In this document: positions 1-5,296 of the stretch, one piece after another
Layout: every line of letters starts with the position of its first letter
Position numbering within the stretch: the first letter of the stretch is position 1
From: Chlorobiota bacterium
GTDB taxonomy: Bacteria; Bacteroidota; Ignavibacteria; Kapaibacteriales; NICIL-2
Length of the DNA: 5,296 nucleotides
Assembly (NCBI GenBank): GCA_003695605.1
Contig: RFIK01000018.1
Span: 1 to 5,296, forward strand
Direction: 5' to 3'
Notes under the pieces: model-generated
Told to the model about the DNA's origin: nothing
Seen by the model: only the letters and a program-made list of their open reading frames with translations
The model's database searches: none
Position numbers and translations under genes: made by a program

Positions 1-492
1 ACCGAGACAGCACGGCGGTTCGCTTCAATTCCCGCAGGTGTTGAGCCATCGTCACTTGAGCTTCGTGATGCTGTTTCCTTGCTGGAGCATGCCGAAACAG
101 ATGGTCGGCAGCGCGTACATCGAGCACGAAATATCGGTACGACGCTCGATGGCAAATCAGTTAGTGTTGGGGTCGGGCGGTATGGACCTTATGTGCGCAT
201 TGGCGATGAGTTTGTTTCTATCACGCCCGATCAAATCGAAACGATAACACTCGAACAAGCGCTGCGCTTGCTCGAGGAGAAACGTCAGCAGCAGGAGCAC
301 CGCATTCTTCGGCGGTTTGAGGAAAATCCGAAGGCACTGATCGTGCAGGGAAAGACAAAGCCATACCTCCAAATTGGCAGAAAGATTTACTGGCTTCCCG
401 ATGGTGCCAACTATGAGCAGCTTTCGCTCGACGAATGCCTTGCGATAGCAACACCGGCAAAATCACAACGCGCATCACGGCGGAAGAAATGA
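1..492 (+). CDS. topA: DNA topoisomerase I, C-terminal fragment (5' end outside window)
   Basis: This is the last 163 codons of a type IA topoisomerase, which relaxes negatively supercoiled DNA by single-strand passage. The frame is open from base 1, so the gene starts upstream; the TTG at 79 is internal and not a start. Only the C-terminal repeat region is visible; the catalytic Toprim and tyrosine domains are not. Three copies of the topoisomerase C-terminal repeat can be made out. The first is cut and ends in FASIPAGVEPSSLELRDAV (about residues 7-25 of the fragment). The second is complete, with GVGRYGPYVRIGDEFVSI at about 57-74 followed by LEQALRLLEEKR. The third is diverged (KTKPYLQIGRKIYWLPDG at about 118-135, then LSLDECLAI). 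No zinc-binding cysteine clusters are present, unlike E. coli TopA. The protein ends in a basic tail (RASRRKK) that may add DNA affinity. The next gene begins 27 bases downstream. Family assignment is firm although the catalytic part is missing. Confidence 0.9.
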   Translation, partial: TETARRFASIPAGVEPSSLELRDAVSLLEHAETDGRQRVHRARNIGTTLDGKSVSVGVGRYGPYVRIGDEFVSITPDQIETITLEQALRLLEEKRQQQEHRILRRFEENPKALIVQGKTKPYLQIGRKIYWLPDGANYEQLSLDECLAIATPAKSQRASRRKK

Positions 493-510
493 TGTTTCAC
501 TCTTTGGAGC

Positions 511-514
511 GGAG
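511..514 (+). promoter_or_regulatory. Ribosome binding site of first permease
   Basis: GGAG lies 5 bases before the ATG at 520. A second GGAG at 506-509 lies 10 bases before it, so the two form a tandem purine-rich stretch. This supports 520 as the start. Confidence 0.6.
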
Positions 515-519
515 CGTTT

Positions 520-1992
520 ATGCCCAACCTACTTTTTGTGAAGAAGTCCATCGAGCAGCTTCAAGCTGAAGCTGCTGGCATCGGCGAAACCCACACGCTC
601 AAGCGCACACTCGGAGCATTCAATTTAGTTCTGCTCGGAATTGGTGCGATCATCGGTGCTGGGCTGTTTTCGCTCACTGGAATTGCTGCTGCTCACCATG
701 CAGGACCCGCTGTAACGCTCTCCTACGGGTTGGCTGCGATCGGCTGTGCATTCGCAGCACTCTGTTACGCAGAGTTCGCTTCGATGATACCAATCGCAGG
801 GAGTGCCTACACGTACGCATACGCGACGATGGGGGAACTGATAGCGTGGATTATCGGCTGGGACTTGGTGCTCGAGTACGCTGTGGGGGCTGCGACAGTT
901 GCGGTGAGCTGGTCACGCTACTTTTCGAAGTTGCTCGAAAGTTTCGGACTTCATTTGCCTGCAACAGTGATGATGTCTCCCTTCGAGCACCAGAGCATGC
1001 CTGATGGGACGATCGTCCATGGCATTATCAATTTGCCGGCGGTACTGGTGATTTCGATCATCTCGCTCCTGCTGATCCGAGGGACGCGGGAATCAGCGAC
1101 GTTCAACGCATTCATCGTTGTGCTCAAAGTTGCGGTCATCATCACGTTCATCGTGCTCGGCTGGGGATACATCAACCCAGAAAACTACGTTCCCTACATT
1201 CCACCGAACACCGGCGTGTTTGGTGAGTTCGGGTGGTCCGGAATATTCAGGGGCGCTGCGATCGTCTTCTTTGCGTTTATCGGGTTCGATGCTGTCTCTA
1301 CAGCAGCGCAAGAAGCACGCAATCCCCAGAAGGATATGCCGATCGGGATCATTGGCTCATTGGCGATCTGCACGGTGCTCTACGTTCTCTTTTCACACGT
1401 GCTGACGGGGTTGGAGAACTACAAAAACTTCGCCAATGAAGCAGCCCCTGCTGCGCTTGCGATTGCGCATACGCCATACATCTGGCTCCAGCAGGCGATC
1501 ATCATCGCAATTCTCGCTGGCTATACTTCCGTGATGCTCGTTATGCTCCTGGGGCAATCGCGCGTGTTCTACTCAATCTCGAAAGATGGGCTCTTGCCGC
1601 GCGTGTTCTCGGACATTCATCCACGCTTTCGGACGCCGTGGAAGTCGAATGCGCTCTTTGCAGTATTTGTGAGTTGTTTGGCAGGTTTTCTGCCCATTAC
1701 CATCGTCGGCGAGATGACCAGTATCGGGACGCTGTTCGCATTCAGTTTAGTCAGCCTTGGCGTGTTGATTCTCCGCTACACACAACCAACAGTGCCGCGT
1801 GCATTCCGTACGCCGTGGGTGCCCTTTGTCCCGATCATGGGGGTCATCACATGCGTTGCGATGATGTATAGCCTGCCGTGGGATACGTGGCTTCGTCTGG
1901 TTCTGTGGATGGCACTTGGGCTTGCGATTTACTTCCGCTACAGCATGCACCGCAGCCGTCTTCGGAAAGCAGCACTCGCCCACGTGCAGTAG
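520..1992 (+). CDS. APC-superfamily amino acid permease, CAT/YfnA-like
   Basis: A 490-residue inner-membrane transporter, normal length for the cationic amino acid transporter (CAT) group of the APC superfamily, with about 12 hydrophobic segments and the LeuT-type fold known for the family. The N-terminal 30 residues are cytoplasmic and hydrophilic. TM1 carries the glycine-rich substrate-binding break GIGAIIGAGLF (residues 40-50). TM6 carries FFAFIGFDAVSTAAQEARNP (250-269), where family members bind the substrate. The loop after TM8 has LGQSRVFYSISKDGLLP (344-360), and TM10 has GTLFAFSLVSLGVLILR (403-419). These blocks are typical of YfnA and GkApcT-type bacterial CAT homologues, which import amino acids, probably with protons. 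Substrate cannot be read from sequence; despite the group name, bacterial members often carry neutral amino acids such as alanine. It lies 27 bases after topA and 9 bases before a second permease, so co-transcription is likely. There is no sign of truncation or frameshift. Confidence 0.92.
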   Translation: MPNLLFVKKSIEQLQAEAAGIGETHTLKRTLGAFNLVLLGIGAIIGAGLFSLTGIAAAHHAGPAVTLSYGLAAIGCAFAALCYAEFASMIPIAGSAYTYAYATMGELIAWIIGWDLVLEYAVGAATVAVSWSRYFSKLLESFGLHLPATVMMSPFEHQSMPDGTIVHGIINLPAVLVISIISLLLIRGTRESATFNAFIVVLKVAVIITFIVLGWGYINPENYVPYIPPNTGVFGEFGWSGIFRGAAIVFFAFIGFDAVSTAAQEARNPQKDMPIGIIGSLAICTVLYVLFSHVLTGLENYKNFANEAAPAALAIAHTPYIWLQQAIIIAILAGYTSVMLVMLLGQSRVFYSISKDGLLPRVFSDIHPRFRTPWKSNALFAVFVSCLAGFLPITIVGEMTSIGTLFAFSLVSLGVLILRYTQPTVPRAFRTPWVPFVPIMGVITCVAMMYSLPWDTWLRLVLWMALGLAIYFRYSMHRSRLRKAALAHVQ

Positions 1993-1996
1993 GAGG
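1991..1996 (+). promoter_or_regulatory. Strong Shine-Dalgarno site overlapping upstream stop codon
   Basis: A full AGGAGG sits 5 bases before the ATG at 2002 and shares two bases with the TAG stop (1990-1992) of the first permease. A ribosome terminating on the first gene would stand on this site, so translational coupling of the two permeases is plausible. It fixes the start of the second permease. Confidence 0.85.
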
Positions 1997-2001
1997 GGCC
2001 G

Positions 2002-3468
2002 ATGCACGAGAAAACCGAAGGTGCAGAATTTCGTCGTACCGTGACGCTGCTCGATGCGACGATGGTCGTCGCGGGCATCATGATTGGCTCTGGGATTTTC
2101 ATTGTCAGTGCAGATATTGCGCGGAACGTAGGTTCGGCGGGGTGGTTGCTCGTTGTCTGGCTCATCACGGGGGTAATCACACTCACGGGTGCGCTCAGTT
2201 ACGGTGAACTGGCAGGGATGTTCCCACAAGCAGGGGGGCAGTACGTGTACTTGCGGGAAGCGTACAATCCGCTCATCGCATTCCTGTATGGATGGACGTT
2301 CTTTTTGGTCATTCAAACAGGCTCAATTGCAGCGGTCGGGGTTGCATTTGCAAAGTTTACTGCTGTGCTCTTGCCAGCGTTCAGCGAGACCAATGTCGTT
2401 TTCCGTGTTGGTGGGATCACGGTCAGTATGGCACAGATTCTCGCGATAGGCGTGATCATTGCGCTGACATGGCTCAACACACGTGGCATTCGGATTGGCA
2501 CGCTCGTGCAGAATGTGTTCACGTTTGGGAAAATTGGCTCGCTGGTAGCGCTCATCGTACTTGCGGTGATTGGTTATAACCACGTTGCCATCGAGCAGAA
2601 TTTGGCAACGTTTTGGGATGCCTCGCGCAGTATAGTTGGAAGCGATGGCAGTGTCAGTACAACCGCACTTTCCGGTATCGGACTACTTGTAGCGTTAGCA
2701 GTCGCGCAAGTCGGCTCACTGTTTTCCAGTGACGGCTGGAACAACATTACCTTTGCAGCAGGAGAGGTCGTTCGGCCACAGCGAACAATTCCACTTGCAC
2801 TGACGCTTGGTACGGTGATCGTGACGGTGCTCTATCTTCTGGTAAACGTGGCCTACATTGTGACGTTGCCTGTCCGTGGTGTGCCGAATGGCACAACGCC
2901 GTTGGAGCAGGGCATCCAATTCGCAGCAGCAGACCGTGTGGGCGCAGCAGCAGCGGAAGTGATGTTCCCGGGTATCGGTGCGGTGCTCATGGCTGTGCTC
3001 ATCATGATTTCGACGTTTGGCTGCGACAATGGGATGATTCTCGCCGGAGCACGATGCTACTATGCGATGGCGCGTGATGGGCTTTTCTTTGCGTCGGTCG
3101 GCCGGCTCAATCGCTTCGGTGCTCCGGCGACGGCACTCTGGGTGCAGGCGCTCTGGGCAAGTGTGCTCTGCCTTTCCGGCCGCTATGGGGATTTGCTCGA
3201 CTACGTCGTCTTTGCTGTGCTTGTGTTCTACGTCTTGACCGTCGCTGGGATTTTCCTCCTGCGCTGGCAGCGTCCCCACGTTGAGCGTCCGATCAAAGCA
3301 GTGGGGTATCCCGTTCTGCCGGCGCTCTACATTCTCGCTGCTGCGTTTATCTGTGTCGTACTGCTGGTAGAAAAACCCAACTATACCTACCCAGGACTGG
3401 GCATTGTCCTGGCAGGTGTGCCAGTGTATTACCTGTGGCGTTGGCGTGCGGCGCGAACAGCTACTTGA
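2002..3468 (+). CDS. APC-superfamily amino acid permease, LAT/SteT-like
   Basis: A 488-residue inner-membrane transporter with about 12 hydrophobic segments. It belongs to the APC superfamily but to a different group from its neighbour. TM1 has the substrate-binding break GIMIGSGIF (residues 25-33). The TM2-TM3 region has SYGELAGMFPQAGGQYVYL (66-84). TM6 has FSSDGWNNITFAAGEVVRPQ (241-260), the G-W-N and E-x-x-x-P pattern seen in L-type amino acid transporters and the Bacillus Ser/Thr exchanger SteT. The loop after TM8 has GARCYYAMARDGLFF (349-363). The C-terminal part contains RPIKAVGYPVLPALYI, also typical of this group. Family members exchange or import neutral amino acids; the actual substrate is not decidable here. 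It starts behind a strong AGGAGG and 9 bases after the first permease. Its final codons overlap those of the opposite-strand barrel gene by 8 bases. Confidence is high for the family and low for LAT-type exchange as opposed to proton-coupled uptake. Confidence 0.9.
   Translation: MHEKTEGAEFRRTVTLLDATMVVAGIMIGSGIFIVSADIARNVGSAGWLLVVWLITGVITLTGALSYGELAGMFPQAGGQYVYLREAYNPLIAFLYGWTFFLVIQTGSIAAVGVAFAKFTAVLLPAFSETNVVFRVGGITVSMAQILAIGVIIALTWLNTRGIRIGTLVQNVFTFGKIGSLVALIVLAVIGYNHVAIEQNLATFWDASRSIVGSDGSVSTTALSGIGLLVALAVAQVGSLFSSDGWNNITFAAGEVVRPQRTIPLALTLGTVIVTVLYLLVNVAYIVTLPVRGVPNGTTPLEQGIQFAAADRVGAAAAEVMFPGIGAVLMAVLIMISTFGCDNGMILAGARCYYAMARDGLFFASVGRLNRFGAPATALWVQALWASVLCLSGRYGDLLDYVVFAVLVFYVLTVAGIFLLRWQRPHVERPIKAVGYPVLPALYILAAAFICVVLLVEKPNYTYPGLGIVLAGVPVYYLWRWRAARTAT
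3461..3468. other. Tail-to-tail overlap of convergent genes
   Basis: The + strand permease ends with TGA at 3466-3468. The - strand barrel gene ends with TAG read from 3463 to 3461. Both stop codons and the last sense codon of each gene (Thr488 on the + strand, Lys250 on the - strand) share these 8 bases. No GC-rich hairpin followed by a T-run is visible on either strand near here. Confidence 0.9.
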
Positions 3469-4213
3469 TCGGAATGCGGAAATAGTAGGCCAGCCCAACC
3501 GCTAGTGATGCGGGACGCGGGTTGTTGTCCGCACTCTGAGTTGTGTCGTTATCGCGACTGTAAATGTAGGTTCGGTAGTCGCTGTAGAGTCCGCTGACAG
3601 CGTACCCCGCCATGATGTAGAGGTTCAAATGTCCCGTTTGATGTTCCCATAACGGGAAGTTCCCACCAAGCCGTAGCTCGACAAGCGTCCCAAGGTGCTC
3701 ACTTCCCAGTTCGCGGGTACTATCGGTGACAACGGTGACTTGGTTGCCACTTTTGGTGTCAGCGCGACCACTCGGCGAAAAGCCGAAGTTGACACCGAGC
3801 ACAACACCGCTTAGATTCACGTGGGGGAAAATGTTGACGTAGCTATAACGCTCAACGATTGAATTAGCATCGGTGACACCGCTTTCAGGTTTGTTGACGA
3901 ACGAATACGTTGCGTAGCCAATGTCCACCCCGGCACCAATGTTGGCACCAGGTTGGAATGGAGCGAAGATGGAAACGCCGATGTCCGGAAGAGGATTGAA
4001 GTTGAGATCAGTCTTCCTCCCTTTCGCAACGGTAGTATTGACGCCGGCTTTGGCTGCCACAAACGCACCAACGGAAATCGCGTAGCCACTCGATTGCTGC
4101 AAGACTGTCTGTGTGGGTTGTTCTTCGGCAGGACGCAGTGTGCGCTGGGGAATTTGGCCATAGGCGGCAAGTGCTCCAACCAGGAGCAGGCAAGAACAAG
4201 TGTGTCGAATCAT
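3461..4213 (-). CDS. Predicted outer-membrane beta-barrel protein
   Basis: A 250-residue secreted protein, read from the ATG at 4213. That start was chosen over the TTG/GTG-type extension to 4282 because it directly precedes a signal peptide (MIRHTCSCLLLVGALAAYGQ, probable cleavage after AYG) and has GGAG 6 bases upstream. The two cysteines (6 and 8) lie within the signal peptide, and there is no lipobox cysteine after the hydrophobic core, so it is not a lipoprotein. After a short proline- and glutamine-rich linker (about 21-40), the mature part alternates polar and hydrophobic residues in glycine- and aromatic-rich strands: GYAISVGAFVAAKAGV (43-58), IGAGVDIGYATYSFV (92-106), VVLGVNFGFSP (137-147), LVELRLGGNFPL (177-188), LNLYIMAGYAVSGLY (196-210), and the final ASLAVGLAYYFRIPI. 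This pattern fits a small barrel of roughly 8-10 strands in the outer membrane. No specific function is recognised. It is divergent from sdhC, so shared regulation is possible but unproven. Confidence 0.75.
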   Translation of the reverse strand: MIRHTCSCLLLVGALAAYGQIPQRTLRPAEEQPTQTVLQQSSGYAISVGAFVAAKAGVNTTVAKGRKTDLNFNPLPDIGVSIFAPFQPGANIGAGVDIGYATYSFVNKPESGVTDANSIVERYSYVNIFPHVNLSGVVLGVNFGFSPSGRADTKSGNQVTVVTDSTRELGSEHLGTLVELRLGGNFPLWEHQTGHLNLYIMAGYAVSGLYSDYRTYIYSRDNDTTQSADNNPRPASLAVGLAYYFRIPIK

Positions 4214-4219
4214 GCGAAA

Positions 4220-4223
4220 CTCC
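4220..4223 (-). promoter_or_regulatory. Ribosome binding site of barrel gene
   Basis: GGAG on the minus strand (CTCC on the plus strand) lies 6 bases before the ATG at 4213. It decides in favour of the 250-residue form over the 273-residue extension. Confidence 0.65.
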
Positions 4224-4235
4224 AGAAGGTGAACC

Positions 4236-4241
4236 ATTACA
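4236..4241 (-). promoter_or_regulatory. Candidate -10 element for the barrel gene
   Basis: TGTAAT on the minus strand resembles a TATAAT-type -10 box and would start transcription about 16 bases before the ATG at 4213, just leaving room for the GGAG site. The hexamer 17 bases upstream (TGTGCC) is a poor -35 match. This is a weak, position-based suggestion. Confidence 0.2.
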
Positions 4242-4285
4242 CTTGTCGCGAACATAAGGCACAGACCCCCGTTTTTGAGCATCCG

Positions 4286-4293
4286 TAATTTTG
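4286..4293 (+). promoter_or_regulatory. Candidate Bacteroidota-type -7 element for sdh operon
   Basis: TAATTTTG matches the TAnnTTTG -7 consensus described for Bacteroidota promoters and lies about 57 bases before the sdhC ATG. The expected -33 TTG-type element about 19 bases upstream is not seen; the nearest TTTG (4274-4277) is only 8 bases away. An 8-mer with two free positions can occur by chance in an AT-rich stretch. Confidence 0.28.
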
Positions 4294-4349
4294 GAACGTT
4301 TCATACAAAGCTCGTTGTTCCTGCGGTTGAACTGATCCACCGTGACCAC

Positions 4350-5042
4350 ATGGCTACACCGATTCTCCAAACGACAGTGATGCAGAAGGCAATTGTCGCT
4401 GTGACAGGGCTGGTGATGGTGCTCTTTCTCATCGGGCACATGAGTGGCAATCTGCTCGTGTATGGAGGTCCGGAGGCAATCAACGCCTATGCAGCTGGCT
4501 TGCGCGATGTAGCAGCATTGCTCTGGACAGCGCGTATCATCCTGCTCGCAAGCTTAGTACTCCACGTGTACTACACGATTCGCCTTCGTCGGCGTTCGCA
4601 GTATGCGCGTCCAATTGATTACCAGCAGCAGCGCTGGGAAGCCTCGACGTTTGCTGGGCGGACGATGCTTCTTTCCGGGTTACTGATCTTCAGTTACGTC
4701 GCCTTCCATCTGGCACACTTTACGTGGGGCAAAATCTACCCGCAGTACTACGCAGCAACGTACTTCCTCGATGGGCGCGGGCCGGTGCACGATGTGTACT
4801 CGATGGTCGTGCGGAGTTTTCAAGTTTGGTGGCTTGCGCTGCTCTACATTGTGGCGGTGACATTCGTGGCGTTGCACCTTGTGCATGCAACGCAGAGTGC
4901 GCTTCAGACGTTGGGTGTTTATCACCAGCGCTACGTTCAACCAATCCGTAAAGCAAGCATTGTGCTAGCAGTGCTGCTCTGGATTGGCTACGTCTCGATT
5001 CCCGTTGCAGCGATGGCGCATCTTCTCGAGCCTCTTTCGTAA
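4350..5042 (+). CDS. sdhC: Succinate dehydrogenase cytochrome b subunit (b558 type)
   Basis: A 230-residue membrane anchor of succinate dehydrogenase/fumarate reductase, passing electrons from the SdhAB catalytic part to quinone. It resembles the single-polypeptide, five-helix cytochrome b558 family (Bacillus SdhC, Wolinella FrdC), not the paired SdhC/SdhD of E. coli. Hydrophobic helices lie at about 15-36, 55-78, 104-126, 155-178 and 199-221. Candidate axial heme histidines are H30 (LIGHMSGNL), H72 (LVLHVYY), H120 or H123 (FHLAHF) and H176 or H179 (LHLVHA), one per helix in the first four helices, as needed for two b hemes. The 42-residue gap between H30 and H72 equals that between the first two ligands of Bacillus SdhC. 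The ATG at 4350 gives a normal short N-terminus (MATPILQTTVMQKAIVAVTG); the frame is open back to a TTG at 4275, and an ATG at 4380 also exists. No clear ribosome binding site precedes any of them. sdhA follows 21 bases after the stop. Confidence 0.92.
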   Translation: MATPILQTTVMQKAIVAVTGLVMVLFLIGHMSGNLLVYGGPEAINAYAAGLRDVAALLWTARIILLASLVLHVYYTIRLRRRSQYARPIDYQQQRWEASTFAGRTMLLSGLLIFSYVAFHLAHFTWGKIYPQYYAATYFLDGRGPVHDVYSMVVRSFQVWWLALLYIVAVTFVALHLVHATQSALQTLGVYHQRYVQPIRKASIVLAVLLWIGYVSIPVAAMAHLLEPLS

Positions 5043-5063
5043 CACACTTAGTCTGATGATGCC

Positions 5064-5296
5064 ATGAACCTCGATCCAAAAATCCCCTCTGGCCCGCTCG
5101 AAGAAAAGTGGCAGCGGCATAAAAACGAGCTCAAGCTCGTCAGTCCAGCGAACAAACGGAAGTTCAAAATCTTGGTCGTCGGTACGGGGCTGGCTGGTGC
5201 CTCTGCAGCAGCAACGCTTGCGGAGCTCGGCTATAACGTCCACGTGTTCACCTACCACGATTCACCGCGACGTGCGCATTCCATTGCGGCGCAGGG
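5064..5296 (+). CDS. sdhA: Succinate dehydrogenase flavoprotein subunit, N-terminal fragment (3' end outside window)
   Basis: The first 77 codons of the FAD-carrying subunit that oxidises succinate to fumarate on the cytoplasmic face of the inner membrane; the window ends within codon 78. After a leader (LDPKIPSGPLEEKW, then LVSPANKR) of the kind found in Bacteroidota/Chlorobiota SdhA, a Rossmann-type dinucleotide-binding segment begins: ILVVGTGLAGASAAATLAEL at residues 36-55, with G40, G42 and G45 as the GxGxxG glycines. SPRRAHSIAAQG (67-78, the last residue inferred from a partial codon) is the flavinylation region; H72 corresponds to the histidine that covalently binds FAD in the family (H45 in E. 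coli SdhA). The dicarboxylate site and the rest lie beyond the window. It starts 21 bases after sdhC on the same strand, so the two are almost certainly one operon, with sdhB expected next. The ATG at 5064 lacks a good Shine-Dalgarno sequence, but family alignment of the leader supports it. Confidence 0.95.
   Translation, partial: MNLDPKIPSGPLEEKWQRHKNELKLVSPANKRKFKILVVGTGLAGASAAATLAELGYNVHVFTYHDSPRRAHSIAAQ

Larger units (their letters stand above)
4214..4349. other. Divergent intergenic region between barrel gene and sdhC
   Basis: These 136 bases separate two genes transcribed away from each other and are the only sizeable non-coding stretch in the window, so they should hold both promoters. 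It is somewhat more AT-rich in the middle (about 4270-4310). I see no long inverted repeat; the only short palindrome is AACGTT at about 4294-4299. Candidate promoter elements are listed separately with low confidence. Both flanking reading frames stay open some way into the region, but those extensions look unlike protein and lack ribosome binding sites. Confidence 0.7.

Noticed and set aside
1561..1609. Ten-base direct repeat CGCGTGTTCT at 1561-1570 and 1600-1609
   Set aside because: Both copies encode Arg-Val-Phe in the permease reading frame; it looks like chance codon use and not a mobile or regulatory repeat.
1747..2316. 189-codon open frame on the minus strand across the junction of the two permeases
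   Set aside because: It is charged, low in hydrophobics, has no recognisable motif, and lies opposite two clear genes.
2925..2958. GCA/GCAGCAGCAG-type short repeats
   Set aside because: They encode alanine runs (AAAD and GAAAAE) in the second permease; too short to be a meaningful repeat tract.
2716..3498. 260-codon open frame on the minus strand, antisense to the second permease
   Set aside because: The product is rich in His, Arg, Cys and Gln with no domain or membrane pattern, as expected from a frame opposite a biased coding gene. The + strand permease has full family motifs throughout.
3496..3524. Imperfect inverted repeat (CAACC ... GGTTG) near the convergent junction, considered as a terminator
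   Set aside because: The stem is only about five base pairs plus a bulge, has no T-run, and lies within the barrel gene's coding sequence.
4150..4213. Possible lipoprotein signal in the barrel protein because of the Cys-Ser-Cys near its start
   Set aside because: The cysteines precede the hydrophobic core, and no cysteine follows the LVGALAAYG stretch, so there is no lipobox.
4214..4282. N-terminal extension of the barrel protein to a start at 4282
   Set aside because: It would bury the signal peptide behind 23 extra residues. The ATG at 4213 has GGAG at the right distance and begins a typical signal peptide.
4275..4349. N-terminal extension of SdhC to TTG at 4275
   Set aside because: The 25 extra residues are unlike the short N-termini of the family and there is no ribosome binding site; ATG 4350 gives a normal form.

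Overview
The window holds five protein-coding genes (two of them cut by the window edges), packed with almost no non-coding DNA. The likeliest source is a bacterium of the Bacteroidota/Chlorobiota (FCB) group, with GC content in the mid-50s by eye. The evidence is the SdhC-then-SdhA gene order, with an SdhA N-terminus of the kind found in that group, a topoisomerase I tail made of zinc-free C-terminal repeats, and a small outer-membrane beta-barrel protein with a signal peptide, which implies a Gram-negative envelope. Clear Shine-Dalgarno sites before three genes argue against a typical member of class Bacteroidia and fit better with deeper lineages (Chlorobi, Ignavibacteria or Kapabacteria-like). 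That placement is inference.

Layout. (1) Bases 1-492, + strand: the 3' end of topA. (2) Bases 520-1992 and 2002-3468, + strand: two APC-superfamily amino acid permeases, the first like the CAT/YfnA group and the second like the LAT/SteT group. The gaps are 27 and 9 bases, so topA and the permeases could be one transcript. (3) Bases 3461-4213, - strand: a predicted outer-membrane beta-barrel protein. Its last codons overlap the end of the second permease by 8 bases, tail to tail. (4) Bases 4214-4349: a 136-base divergent intergenic region, the only substantial non-coding stretch, which must carry the promoters of the barrel gene and of the sdh operon. (5) Bases 4350-5042 and 5064-5296, + strand: sdhC (five-helix, probably di-heme cytochrome b) and the first 77 codons of sdhA; sdhB probably follows outside the window.

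How the genes work together: the permeases probably import or exchange amino acids across the inner membrane, and succinate dehydrogenase links the TCA cycle to the quinone pool. Nothing in the sequence ties these functions to topA or the barrel protein beyond proximity. I found no mobile element, CRISPR array, RNA gene, toxin-antitoxin or defence system, and no sign of a new multi-gene system. The points most worth a second look are the convergent stop overlap without a visible terminator, the mixed ribosome-binding signals, and the features of SdhC.
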